34,673 nt of DNA from Methanomicrobiales archaeon (GTDB lineage: Archaea; Halobacteriota; Methanomicrobia; Methanomicrobiales; Methanospirillaceae), in contig JAAEES010000001.1 in the NCBI GenBank assembly GCA_013415575.1, forward strand, positions 1 through 34,673, given 5' to 3'. The notes beneath the pieces are model-generated. The model saw only the letters and a program-made list of their open reading frames with translations. It was not told the DNA's origin and made no database searches. This document shows, one piece after another, positions 7,817 to 16,081 of this stretch. Position numbers and translations under genes: made by a program. Position 1 is the first letter of the stretch, and each line of letters opens with the position of its first letter.

Positions 7817-9552
7817 ACTTCCACCACCAGGGCCCCGATTTGCTGAGGGATTTTCTCTGACAGTGCCCTGATATCTTCAACAGCGCTGAGTTCCTTCATC
7901 CGGGCGATCTCCGCCTTGAGGGGGACTGACCCGATCTGCTTGAGGGAGACTCCCCGTTCGATAGCATCGGTGATTGCTGTATCGTACGCCTGGATTGCTT
8001 TCAGCATCCAGTACTGCTTGTCGAGGGGGCAGAAGGAATCGGTATCGCTGTAGGCACTCTGCTGCAGGAAATCTTCCCGGATCATCTGTGTCACCTCCAG
8101 AATCGCCTTCTCACTGTCGGGAAGTGCATCCGGCCCGACGAGCTGGACGATCTCCTGGAGCTCCACTTCTTTCTGGAGGAGGTACATCATCCGGTCCCGC
8201 AGGTCCTTCCAGTCGGATCCCACGTTATCGAGATACCAGCTCCGGAGGCTGTCCAGGTAGAGGGAATAGCTCTTGATCCAGTTAACCGAGGGAAAATGCC
8301 GCCGGTAGGCGAGGCTGGTGTCAAGGGCCCAGAATGTTCCGGCAATGCGGAGGGTATTCTGGGTGATCGGCTCAGAAAAGTCACCACCCGGAGGGGATAC
8401 GGCCCCGACAATGGTCACGGATCCTGTCCGGTCGTCAGGTCCCAGGCAGGTCACCCGTCCTGCGCGTTCATAGAACGCTGCCAGACGGGTAGCAAGATAG
8501 GCGGGATATCCCTCCTCGCCCGGCATCTCCTCGAGCCTGCCGGAAACCTCCCGCAGCGCTTCACCCCACCGGGAGGTTGAATCGGCCATGAGGGCAACGT
8601 CATAGCCCATGTCACGGTAATACTCCGCTATAGTGATGCCGGTATAGATGGATGCTTCACGGGCAGCAACAGGCATGTTTGACGTGTTGGCGATCAGGAT
8701 GGTCCGTTCGATCAGGGGAAGACCAGTCCTCGGGTCCACCAGCTCCGGAAATTCCGAGAGGACATCGGTCATCTCGTTCCCCCGTTCCCCACAGCCGATA
8801 TAGACAATGATCTGGGCATCGGCCCATTTGGCAAGCGTTTGTTCTGCCACAGTCTTGCCGGTCCCGAATCCGCCAGGGATCATGGCTGTGCCTCCCTTGG
8901 TGAGAGGAAAGAGGCTGTCAAAGATCCGCTGGCCGGTGATGAGGGGGATGGTCGGGTCCAGTTTCTTCCGGTAAGGTCTCCCTTTCCTGACAGGCCATTT
9001 CTGCAGCATGATGATTGGAATGTTTCCATCAAGAGTGCAGACTGGTTCAGTGAGGGAATATGCTCCGGATTCGATTGCGGTAATTGTTCCGGATACTCCG
9101 GGTGGAACGAGAATGGTGTGCCGGATATGGAATTCCTTAACCTCTCCTATGACACTTCCTCCGGAAACACGATCCCCCTTCTTCGCAGTTGCCAGGAATT
9201 CCCATCGTCGGGAAAGATCGATTCCCGGGACGGCCAGGCCCCGTGAGATGAAACTCCCGCTCTGCTCCACCAGGAGGGGGAGAGGCCGCTGCACTCCGTC
9301 ATAAATAGAGGAGATGAGACCGGGGCCAAGATCGACTGAGAGGGGCTGCCCCGTGTTCTCTACCGGCTCGCCGATGGAGAGGCCGGTGGTGTCTTCATAA
9401 ACCTGAATGACCGCCTCCTCCCGGTCAAGCCTGATGATCTCGCCCGGGAGTTCTTCGTCCCCCACCTTCACCACATCATACATTTTTGAGCCCCGCATCC
9501 CTTCAGCGATCACCACCGGGCCGGAGATACGGGAGATATGACCATGTATCAT
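7813..9552 (-). CDS. atpA: A-type ATP synthase subunit A (catalytic)
   Basis: The 579-aa catalytic subunit of the A1Ao ATP synthase. The Walker A motif is GGFGTGKT at residues 227-234. The catalytic region GCGERGNEMTDVLSEFPEL follows, as does the Walker B stretch YDVALMADSTSRW. The non-homologous region typical of V/A-type A subunits lies between about residues 100 and 200. The start ATG 9552 is 2 nt after the atpF stop. The protein is complete, with no missing catalytic residue noticed. Confidence 0.96.
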   Translation of the reverse strand: MIHGHISRISGPVVIAEGMRGSKMYDVVKVGDEELPGEIIRLDREEAVIQVYEDTTGLSIGEPVENTGQPLSVDLGPGLISSIYDGVQRPLPLLVEQSGSFISRGLAVPGIDLSRRWEFLATAKKGDRVSGGSVIGEVKEFHIRHTILVPPGVSGTITAIESGAYSLTEPVCTLDGNIPIIMLQKWPVRKGRPYRKKLDPTIPLITGQRIFDSLFPLTKGGTAMIPGGFGTGKTVAEQTLAKWADAQIIVYIGCGERGNEMTDVLSEFPELVDPRTGLPLIERTILIANTSNMPVAAREASIYTGITIAEYYRDMGYDVALMADSTSRWGEALREVSGRLEEMPGEEGYPAYLATRLAAFYERAGRVTCLGPDDRTGSVTIVGAVSPPGGDFSEPITQNTLRIAGTFWALDTSLAYRRHFPSVNWIKSYSLYLDSLRSWYLDNVGSDWKDLRDRMMYLLQKEVELQEIVQLVGPDALPDSEKAILEVTQMIREDFLQQSAYSDTDSFCPLDKQYWMLKAIQAYDTAITDAIERGVSLKQIGSVPLKAEIARMKELSAVEDIRALSEKIPQQIGALVVEV

Positions 9553-9554
9553 CG

Positions 9555-9875
9555 TTACCGCCTCACCACAATGTTGTACCCGATTGCCCGCTGCAGGAGC
9601 CGCTCGATATAACTCATACCGCCGCCACCCCTCTTGCGGACTGGGATGGGTATGATAATCGGCCGGTAGGTCTTTTCAATTTTCGCCAAGATCTTATCAT
9701 CGAGCACCTGCATGTAGTCCTCGTTCAATGCCACGATTCCGGTATCGTCCCTGAGCAGGAGCTCCGGGATGATCTTCTTCGCCTCATCCATACTCCTCAC
9801 CTCTATGACATCCACACCGGCCAGCCTGAAGCCGGCAGCGGTATCGGGATCGGTCACCACCGAAAATTTATACAT
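9555..9875 (-). CDS. atpF: A-type ATP synthase subunit F
   Basis: A 106-aa central-stalk subunit that binds D and regulates catalysis. MYKFSVVTDPDTAAGFRLAGVDV matches the Rossmann-like start of V/A-type F subunits. A C-terminal helix ends IERLLQRAIGYNIVVRR. The start ATG 9875 gives an 8-nt overlap with atpC; the 19 residues upstream of it in the open frame overlap atpC coding sequence and are not family-like. This subunit has no counterpart in the second ATPase operon of this window. Confidence 0.92.
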   Translation of the reverse strand: MYKFSVVTDPDTAAGFRLAGVDVIEVRSMDEAKKIIPELLLRDDTGIVALNEDYMQVLDDKILAKIEKTYRPIIIPIPVRKRGGGGMSYIERLLQRAIGYNIVVRR

Positions 9876-10926
9876 GGAATAACTCCCGCTCAAGATCCTC
9901 ATCCGATACTCCCGCATACTTGCACCGGGCAATGATGCGGAGGTTTATCACTTCACCATACTTGGCCCACAGATAGCCGATCACCACACCGATGTCCAGG
10001 GGGTCTCCCCGAAATAAGCGCATTCCTTTCCTCATGAGATAGAGGTCAAGCTCCTTCTCGATGATGGAGATCGTACCCGGACTATACGCCACGGGGGGGA
10101 GGCCCTGGAGAAAATAGTACGGGGTCCCGTCAAGAACAGATACTGCCTCTTCAGGAGAACGCATCGAGGCCATTGCGATGAACTTTTCCCGATCGATGTG
10201 GCCTCCCCCTTCGAGGAAGAGGCTCATCGCAGGCTCGGTCTCGAGGTTATCCCGGATAATTCTCAGCACGTTTTTAATGTTCATCGTGTCGATCTCGGCC
10301 CGGATCAGGTGCCTGATGATCCGATTCTCGGAGCCCCTTCCCTGCACCGCTGCCAGTGCATTCTGGTAGTGGAACAGGTCGAGGGCATATTCGAGGGTGA
10401 CAAGTTCGCGTGATTCAGCCCACTCATCGACTGATTCGGTGAGGGGAATGGCATACGGTATGTTCCAGGTAGCCATCAGATCGATGATGCTCCGCACATC
10501 AGGCTGCTTGAGAAGTTCTGTCAGGGTCGCATCATCAAGCACTCCTGCAGGCACCAGGCATTCAAAGATCTCATCATGGGAAGCATGGATGTTTTTCCCC
10601 CGGAGGATGGTCTTGATGTTCTGGACATCCCAGCGGGAGAGGAAGATCCGGATATAGCCTTCTGCCCGCGTCCCCCGGACGAGATCAGAGATGTTCTGGT
10701 AGGTCCTGATGAGGTTCTTCCGGAGGGCAAAGTCAACAGCAGCAATGCCGGTGTGGATCACACTGGCTTCCTCTATCTCCCGTTTATAGGGGGTATTTTC
10801 CAGTTCTGAGAGAACAGAAGGCAGATCCTGCCTGATGAGCAGCGTATCGTATGATTTTTTATCCAGAAGTACGCTGTGCATCCCCCGTACCCGGGCATTA
10901 ACATACCCGTAGTCCATCACCATCAC
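9868..10926 (-). CDS. atpC: A-type ATP synthase subunit C (rotor socket)
   Basis: The 352-aa funnel-shaped subunit C (V-type d homologue), which joins the central stalk to the c-ring. The start MDYGYVNARVRGMHSVLL is typical of the family, with three helical repeats marked by RDNLE/ARC-type endings and the terminal YLWAKYGEVINLRIIARCKYAGV. The frame starts at ATG 10926, overlapping the atpE stop by ATGA; the M at residue 4 is an alternative start. The second ATPase operon lacks a recognisable full-length C. Confidence 0.93.
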   Translation of the reverse strand: MMVMDYGYVNARVRGMHSVLLDKKSYDTLLIRQDLPSVLSELENTPYKREIEEASVIHTGIAAVDFALRKNLIRTYQNISDLVRGTRAEGYIRIFLSRWDVQNIKTILRGKNIHASHDEIFECLVPAGVLDDATLTELLKQPDVRSIIDLMATWNIPYAIPLTESVDEWAESRELVTLEYALDLFHYQNALAAVQGRGSENRIIRHLIRAEIDTMNIKNVLRIIRDNLETEPAMSLFLEGGGHIDREKFIAMASMRSPEEAVSVLDGTPYYFLQGLPPVAYSPGTISIIEKELDLYLMRKGMRLFRGDPLDIGVVIGYLWAKYGEVINLRIIARCKYAGVSDEDLERELFHV

Positions 10927-11504
10927 CTGAAAAGAAGAGAATATATCTCTTTTTTCAATGCCTCCTTTGCATTTTCAAACCTCGTTTCCAGGGTGTTGTC
11001 GATTGTGATGCTGTCATCCCCGCTCCGGACAATAAGACCCCCGAGGCATGTGAGATCGGGCACAATGACCAGCCTGGTGCCGGTCTTTCCGGAAGATGCG
11101 GTACAGAGAGGCGCGTCCTTCGGATCGAGATGAACTACTGCCTCACTGGCAGGAATACCTTCCAGGGATTCATCAAGCAGGTGCGAAAAGCTTGTCGGAT
11201 ACCGGGGGTCCATCCGGCAGGAATCAAGGCGTTTTTCTGCCTCTGCAAACGCTTCCCGGTAGATTCTTTCCTTTTCGACAATGAGATCGGCCTTCAATTC
11301 TTCGGAAAGAAGGTACAGGGATCGGTTCCTCTCAATCTTCACGCTGCTCTCCGCTTCCGCGAGCAGCCTCTTGTTAATCGCCTCTGCCTCACGCTGTGCA
11401 TCTGTTATGACAGATTCGGCAGCTCTCCTGGCACTCTCCAGGATTGACTGTACCTTTTCCTGGGCACTGAGCTCCATGGACTGGAGCAGTTCATTGTACG
11501 CCAT
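10923..11504 (-). CDS. atpE: A-type ATP synthase subunit E (peripheral stalk)
   Basis: The 193-aa peripheral stalk subunit. The N-terminal half is a long charged helix (AQEKVQSILESARRAAESVITDAQREAEAINKR) that pairs with subunit H. The C-terminal part is the globular domain that binds the A1 head, with LGGLIVRSGDDSITIDNTLETRF as its recognisable end. The start is ATG 11504. A 102-nt gap separates it from atpK; I saw no gene in that gap. Confidence 0.92.
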   Translation of the reverse strand: MAYNELLQSMELSAQEKVQSILESARRAAESVITDAQREAEAINKRLLAEAESSVKIERNRSLYLLSEELKADLIVEKERIYREAFAEAEKRLDSCRMDPRYPTSFSHLLDESLEGIPASEAVVHLDPKDAPLCTASSGKTGTRLVIVPDLTCLGGLIVRSGDDSITIDNTLETRFENAKEALKKEIYSLLFR

Positions 11505-11606
11505 CGTCTCTCAGCCTGTCCCGCCTCCGGATAATGGGGACTGCCCGTTACAGACTCTTCCCGGAAACAGGACTCATGTTCGATAGGTGATCTCTGCACT
11601 CACACG

Positions 11607-11855
11607 TCACAGCATGATGATAATCATTGAAGCGACCACAAAACCGAGGATGACCAGGGTTTCCGGTATTGCTTCCAGGACGATAATTGATCCCGCAGTC
11701 TCGGGTTTTTCGGCAATGGTCCCCGCACCTGCGGCACCAATACGGTTTTGAGCCCATGCCGTCCCGATTGCTCCTGCTGCAAACGCGATTGCAGCGCCGA
11801 TTGGCTTTTCCCAACCGGCCATCACGATTTCGGTTGCTGTTGCGGCGTCAGCCAT
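11607..11855 (-). CDS. atpK: A-type ATP synthase c-ring subunit K (82 aa, single hairpin)
   Basis: An 82-aa proteolipid of the rotor ring with two membrane helices, the usual archaeal single-hairpin size. The ion-binding carboxylate is Glu65 in IPETLVILG of helix 2. Gln36 in helix 1 (WAQNRIG) lies where Na+-binding rings have a ligand, so Na+ use is possible but unproven. This size gives one carboxylate per hairpin, in contrast to the double-hairpin K of the second operon. Gaps of 127 nt upstream and 102 nt downstream isolate it in the operon. Confidence 0.93.
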   Translation of the reverse strand: MADAATATEIVMAGWEKPIGAAIAFAAGAIGTAWAQNRIGAAGAGTIAEKPETAGSIIVLEAIPETLVILGFVVASMIIIML

Positions 11856-11885
11856 ACATTCATCTCCGATATGTGATAGAATAAA

Positions 11886-11902
11886 GGTTATATTATTTAA
11901 AG
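11886..11902 (-). promoter_or_regulatory. Possible internal promoter upstream of atpK
   Basis: The 127-nt gap between atpI and atpK is very AT-rich. On the minus strand it contains TACTTTAAATAATATAACC, a strong TATA-like element about 30-45 nt before the atpK ATG. A second AT-rich run lies at about 11940-11975. Extra initiation here would raise c-subunit output relative to the single-copy subunits. Confidence 0.42.
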
Positions 11903-11982
11903 TACATAGCTTTACGACATGGCATCTCCTCGAAAAATCCTTTATTTAGTATAATTCTCTTAATATACAGTTAAAAATTATA

Positions 11983-13902
11983 TCAGGTTTCTTTCTCTCT
12001 GCCGAACGGGCGATAGAGCTCGCCACCCCCTTCATAGAATTTTGAATAAAATTCCACGAGGTGCAGTCGCATTGAGTGAATACTCGGACTGAACATGCCG
12101 AGGATTATATTGAGGGAATGAAGAAGCACGGCGATGAGCACCCCGACAGCGACGATCCCGACCGCTCCTGCAAGTTCATTGGCGACCAGAGCGAGGATTA
12201 CCGATGCCATTCCAAGGGCCATGATCCTGGCATAGGAGAGAATGTTCCCCATGGTCCCCGCAATCTCTATTGCACCCCGGACACCGCCTCCATACAGCAG
12301 GACCGGCAATGCTGCAATGATGACGAAAATGCCTGCGAGCAGGAATGCCCCCGGAATGAGCTCTGCAAATACGAGAACCAGCAGAATAATGCCGATAATC
12401 ATTGCGAGCATCCCGCATTTCTCGCAGAAATGCTTTTTACTCTTCCGGTAGTAAGCGTTGAGCATTCCAATGCCCAGGCCAATCGATACATGGAGGATAC
12501 CAAGCACGATGGAAAAAATAAGCAGCGGTATCATGGCTTCGATCCTGTTCAGGGTCACCCCCCCGATGGTTACCGGGTGCAGCCATCCCATTTCTTCTCC
12601 AAAATTCCCAAAGAATTCCCCGTAGAGGAACCCGAAAAAAATGGTGGATATTGAAGAGATGATCAGGATATTCATCAGCTGCTTGAGCCATTCGAGTTTT
12701 TTGAAATAGAGTTTCATAACGATGGCAAAGCCAAGGATACACAACCCGTACCCGATGTCTCCGACGATGACTCCAAAAAAGATGGGGAAGAATATCGCGA
12801 TGAACGGACTTGGATCGATCTCCATGTATTTCGGCGGGGTTATCAGGCGGTTAAAAAATTCAAACGGGCGCACCCATCGCGGATTGTCATAGAATGCAGG
12901 GGCATACTCCATCTCTTCGGAAGGAACATCCATCTCGGTCATGACCACCCGGCCCCCGAACGTCTCTTTCATGGCCGCCTTCGTCCTCTTCAGGTATTTT
13001 CTGGGTACCCACCCCCTGACCAGGATTGTGTTATCTGACTGGCCGAAGTGTGCAAAAGCCTGCAATTCTTTCTCCCTATCCTCAAGGATCCGCTGGAAGA
13101 CTGACAATTTTTGATAGAACACGGAGGAGAGACTGGCAAGGTCCTGGTCAATTGTTGCCATCTCTTCATCGATTTCGAGTTTTTTTCTTCCGATAAGTGC
13201 GATGGCCTTGGGGAGCGGCATATTTGCATAGTCTTCCGGGATCCTTACCTCATTGACATTCTGCGAGAAGAGAAACGAATGGACCTGTTCTGAAAATTTC
13301 TTATTGAAGACCGTGATCACGGCGGTGGTCTGCTCATCGAGATCCGCGGCAATGAATTCAAACTGGTTCCTGGTGATATTCTTCAGCACGGAACGGATGG
13401 GCTCAAGGACATCCCTGAACTCCTTCTGGATCAGCAGAACGGTCACTTCAAAGCCTTCCAGGAGAGGGATCTGGCTCTCCAGGGGCTGAATTTTTTCGAT
13501 GATTTTCTCGTACCGCTCAAGAGCTGTTTTCGACAGCTCAAGATCACCCTTCCTTCCGGCCAGAGCCCGTGTCCGGCTTTCAAGCTCCCCGATCTCACTG
13601 GAAATGACTGATATCAGTTCTGTCGCGCTCTTCAGGTGGAGTTCCTGATAGATGCGATCCTGCTCCTGCCGGTTTTCAGGCATCCTGGGAAGGATCTGGT
13701 AAATGCCGTTAATTTTAACCAGGAGAAGAGTGAGGTCAACCTGGGTCGTAGACTCCATCGGACGGAAGACCTCATTGAGCTGAGGAAAGCTCTCAGTGGC
13801 ATCCTGGAGATGAACCGTCCCTTCCTGGTAGAGGACGTCGATGATCTCCTGATAATCATTCTTTGGTCCCACCACGAGGACATTTGTCATTCTCTGGAGC
13901 AT
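11983..13902 (-). CDS. atpI: A-type ATP synthase subunit I (membrane stator)
   Basis: The 639-aa stator subunit (a-subunit homologue) that forms the ion half-channels. The N-terminal half (to about residue 350) is cytoplasmic and coiled-coil rich. The C-terminal half has about eight membrane segments starting near IDPSPFIAIFFPIFFGVIVGDIGYG, a signature of V/A-type I subunits. The end NIILGMFSPSIHSMRLHLVEFYSKF is also characteristic. The start ATG 13902 lies 11 nt after the atpH stop. Confidence 0.94.
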   Translation of the reverse strand: MLQRMTNVLVVGPKNDYQEIIDVLYQEGTVHLQDATESFPQLNEVFRPMESTTQVDLTLLLVKINGIYQILPRMPENRQEQDRIYQELHLKSATELISVISSEIGELESRTRALAGRKGDLELSKTALERYEKIIEKIQPLESQIPLLEGFEVTVLLIQKEFRDVLEPIRSVLKNITRNQFEFIAADLDEQTTAVITVFNKKFSEQVHSFLFSQNVNEVRIPEDYANMPLPKAIALIGRKKLEIDEEMATIDQDLASLSSVFYQKLSVFQRILEDREKELQAFAHFGQSDNTILVRGWVPRKYLKRTKAAMKETFGGRVVMTEMDVPSEEMEYAPAFYDNPRWVRPFEFFNRLITPPKYMEIDPSPFIAIFFPIFFGVIVGDIGYGLCILGFAIVMKLYFKKLEWLKQLMNILIISSISTIFFGFLYGEFFGNFGEEMGWLHPVTIGGVTLNRIEAMIPLLIFSIVLGILHVSIGLGIGMLNAYYRKSKKHFCEKCGMLAMIIGIILLVLVFAELIPGAFLLAGIFVIIAALPVLLYGGGVRGAIEIAGTMGNILSYARIMALGMASVILALVANELAGAVGIVAVGVLIAVLLHSLNIILGMFSPSIHSMRLHLVEFYSKFYEGGGELYRPFGREKET

Positions 13903-13913
13903 ACTCTCTTAAC

Positions 13914-14234
13914 CTACGGAAATGCCACCCGTTCCAGAATTTTTTCTGCTGCAGCTGCAATCCGGCCTTCACCATTCTCCAGAATCCGCGTTCTCTCTCC
14001 TGCAGCCCGTTCCCTGATCTGTTTAAGATCCTCTGAAATCTGCGCCATTCCCTCATCCCGTCGTTTCACAGCCTGTCGGGATCCATCCTCCCGTGCCCGG
14101 ACGAGGGTCTGTTCTGCCGCCGTTTTCGCTTGACTGATGATCTGTTCTGCTTCCTTCCTGGCCTTTTCTTCTTTTTCCTTCAGCTCGAGCTCCTTGGTTC
14201 TGACCTGTTCGAGGAGCGAGGTATCACCGGTCAT
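13914..14234 (-). CDS. atpH: A-type ATP synthase subunit H (peripheral stalk coiled coil)
   Basis: A 106-aa, almost entirely charged coiled-coil subunit that pairs with E in the peripheral stalks. It has continuous heptad-like Glu, Lys, Arg and Ala patterns from about residue 10 to 100. An AGGAGG ribosome-binding site lies 5 nt upstream of ATG 14234. It is the first recognised gene of the A-type operon, as in Methanosarcina. Confidence 0.9.
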   Translation of the reverse strand: MTGDTSLLEQVRTKELELKEKEEKARKEAEQIISQAKTAAEQTLVRAREDGSRQAVKRRDEGMAQISEDLKQIRERAAGERTRILENGEGRIAAAAEKILERVAFP

Positions 14235-14245
14235 GGGTCCTCCTG

Positions 14246-14386
14246 TTATAACCCGTGCCTGTGTTTGAGGAGTGCCGAGACTCCGAACTGGGGGGGTGCA
14301 GAATCTATTCTGCTGCCCTGAGTTCTTGCAGCTGCTATGCGCTCTTCGCAGCGCCGTAAAGCCGCCATTTTCAATTTCTCTATCAT
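14246..14386 (-). CDS. Possible 46-aa leader ORF upstream of atpH
   Basis: A frame on the minus strand from ATG 14386 encodes 46 residues. It begins MIEKLKMAALRRCEERIAAA, a plausible amphipathic helix, and ends ALLKHRHGL. Its TAA lies 11 nt before the atpH ATG, with the strong atpH ribosome-binding site in between, so it could be translated in coupling with atpH. Only a weak GGAA precedes its own start. Two perfect inverted repeats fall within it (GCAGAAT-ct-ATTCTGC, 14298-14313; GGAGT-N6-ACTCC, 14269-14284), so it may instead be an RNA leader. I do not recognise the peptide. Confidence 0.38.
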   Translation of the reverse strand: MIEKLKMAALRRCEERIAAARTQGSRIDSAPPQFGVSALLKHRHGL

Positions 14387-14458
14387 TTCCGTATTGGAAA
14401 GATTCATACGAGTCCCGGCGATCCCTTCAGACAGGATCGGTGAGTCCCTTGCCCTGTG

Positions 14459-14470
14459 AGTATATATAGA
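14459..14470. promoter_or_regulatory. TATA element between the atp operon and the usp gene
   Basis: AGTATATATAGA is a near-symmetric TATA box. Read on the minus strand it would start the A-type ATP synthase operon near 14435, giving a leader of about 200 nt before atpH or about 50 nt before the 46-aa ORF. On the plus strand it could also serve the usp gene, although CTTATAAAAATC at 14510-14521 is better placed for that. Confidence 0.45.
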
Positions 14471-14508
14471 TTTCGACGAAGCCCCTCCGGAATGGTAAAG
14501 AAATTAAC

Positions 14509-14521
14509 TCTTATAAAAATC
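14509..14521 (+). promoter_or_regulatory. Probable TATA box of the usp gene
   Basis: CTTATAAAAATC is preceded by the purine-rich AAAGAAATTAA, which could be a BRE. It predicts transcription from about 14545 and a leader of about 65 nt with an AGGAG ribosome-binding site at 14594-14599. Confidence 0.5.
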
Positions 14522-14608
14522 AATACTGTTTCCGACACTGGTACTACCCGGAAAACTCCAATGGTTTTAAGAGCTGTCCGGGTATTTCAGCTACAGGAGT
14601 GGTCGGGG

Positions 14609-15529
14609 ATGTTTCAAAAAGTATTATTCGCGACTGATTTTTCAGAATATGCAAAAAAAGCTCTCGATTGTATTGCAGGTTTTCCGAATACCAGGGAGAT
14701 ACTCCTGCTCCATATTCTCGATGAGGCAAGATCTCCGTGGGGAGGGGAGATACATGAAACCCTTACCCCGTATGAAAGGAATTCTCTCAGGGAGGAAAAG
14801 CATCACCTTGAAAAACTGGTAAAAAACCTCAAAGTGACCGTAGAAGTACGAGCATCGTCCGATATTGCCGGGGAAATACTCGAAACCGCAGAAGAGAGAG
14901 AAGTCTCCCTCATCGTTGTGGGTGCCCGGGGAAAGAGCGTTGTCGATGGCATCCTTCTTGGCAGCGTATCGATGGCAATCATCCGCCGGAGTACCCTGAA
15001 TGTCCTGGTCATGCGCCACAAAGTGACCGAAGGGCTCTCGGGAAAGACGTATGAACTGTTATGCCCGATGATACTCTCCCGGATTCTTTGCCCGATTGAT
15101 TTTTCACCCCCTTCCGACCGTGCGATAGACCTTCTTCGTTCAACAGAGGGGATTGGCGAGGTCATCCTCCTGAACGTAGTCTCCCGTGGCGAAACGGTAG
15201 CTGATATCGAGAAGGCAATCGGGGAAGCAGAGCGTCAGTTCGAGGCAATTGGCAGGACGCTCACCGGACAGGGCATCAGGGTCAGGACGATGGTACGGAC
15301 AGGGGACCCCGGGTCGGAAATCATCAAAGTGGCCGAGGAAGAGGATGTATCGGTCATCTGGATCAGCTCACTTGGAAAAGGGTGGTTCCGGGAACTGGTA
15401 CTCGGGAGTACCGCTCATACCGTCGCCATGAATGCCAAACAACCGGTTATCATTATCCGCACTTCCAGGCCGGAGAGAACGGATCAGGCGATATCTGAGA
15501 GCATCATATCCGGGCATCACGGTGCTTGA
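14609..15529 (+). CDS. Tandem-domain universal stress protein
   Basis: A 306-aa protein with two UspA-type domains (about residues 1-140 and 155-300), probably a cytoplasmic stress or nucleotide-sensing protein. Domain 1 keeps the ATP-binding motif GARGKSVVDGILLGS (105-119, G-x2-G-x9-GS). Domain 2 has SSLGKGWFRELVLGS, in which the first glycine is Ser, so nucleotide binding may be weaker there. ATG 14609 is chosen because AGGAG lies about 10 nt upstream and MFQKVLFATDFS is the classic Usp N-terminus; an earlier in-frame ATG is not family-like. It sits between the two ATPase operons, opposite to both. Confidence 0.9.
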   Translation: MFQKVLFATDFSEYAKKALDCIAGFPNTREILLLHILDEARSPWGGEIHETLTPYERNSLREEKHHLEKLVKNLKVTVEVRASSDIAGEILETAEEREVSLIVVGARGKSVVDGILLGSVSMAIIRRSTLNVLVMRHKVTEGLSGKTYELLCPMILSRILCPIDFSPPSDRAIDLLRSTEGIGEVILLNVVSRGETVADIEKAIGEAERQFEAIGRTLTGQGIRVRTMVRTGDPGSEIIKVAEEEDVSVIWISSLGKGWFRELVLGSTAHTVAMNAKQPVIIIRTSRPERTDQAISESIISGHHGA

Positions 15530-15579
15530 GCAGGGGTAAAGGGTCCATTCAAAAATATTCACATCTATACCAGAACCGA

Positions 15580-15592
15580 TTTTTTACCCGGA
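15580..15592 (+). terminator. Poly-T terminator of the usp gene
   Basis: GATTTTTTACCC lies about 50 nt after the usp stop. It can pair with GGGTAAA at about 15534, so it has both a T-run and a weak long-range stem. It lies in the 100-nt convergent gap between usp and the second-operon K gene. Confidence 0.4.
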
Positions 15593-15630
15593 AAAATGAG
15601 AATATCCCTGGCATATCCAATTCGATAATT

Positions 15631-16068
15631 TCATACCACTGCGAGCCTGCCGAGGACACCCAGGACAAACGCCATCACCAGCAACGCGACGGTTTCGGTC
15701 AAACCAAGGATAATCATAAGATTGCCAAATCCTTTACCCGTCTCTCCCATTGTATCGCTGGCGCAGGCACCGCACTTGCCCTGGAAATATGCAGAAAGAC
15801 CAATGGCCGCGCCGCAGAAGGCGCCGATGCCCCATAAATCGTTGCCCTGTATCGCCAGGTCCACCATCGAATTCATGACGATGAACCCGTAAATCGTCTG
15901 GGTGAGCGGTGCGGCAGCAAATGCAACAAGCATGAAAGCCGCCGGCTTGTTCTGGATGTAATTCTTTTTCCAGGCGCCGATCGCCGCCATTCCGGCAGTG
16001 CCTGAACCCGCGGCAGATCCCAAACCGGCCAAGCCAAGCACCAGGCCCAATCCCAGATCCATGGTCAT
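15631..16068 (-). CDS. atpK: V-type ATPase proteolipid K, double hairpin with Na+-site residues
   Basis: A 145-aa rotor-ring subunit of the second ATPase with four membrane helices, a fused duplication of the hairpin. In hairpin 1 the helix-2 carboxylate is replaced: the motif is PLTQTIYGF (Pro54, Thr56, Gln57). Hairpin 2 has Gln96 in helix 3 and Glu125 in LGLTETVAL. This Thr-Gln / Gln / Glu set matches the Na+ ligands described for Enterococcus hirae NtpK (Thr64, Gln65, Gln110, Glu139). One carboxylate per four helices is typical of V-type pumps. ATG 16068 has an AAGGAAG ribosome-binding site; ATG 16062 is possible. It is the last gene of the operon. Confidence 0.92.
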   Translation of the reverse strand: MTMDLGLGLVLGLAGLGSAAGSGTAGMAAIGAWKKNYIQNKPAAFMLVAFAAAPLTQTIYGFIVMNSMVDLAIQGNDLWGIGAFCGAAIGLSAYFQGKCGACASDTMGETGKGFGNLMIILGLTETVALLVMAFVLGVLGRLAVV

Positions 16069-16081
16069 AGTATCTTCCTTT

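Noticed and set aside
12076..12654. 192-aa plus-strand frame opposite atpI
   Set aside because: Antisense shadow of the I subunit; composition (Asp, His and Glu-rich) is typical of reverse reading of membrane codons.
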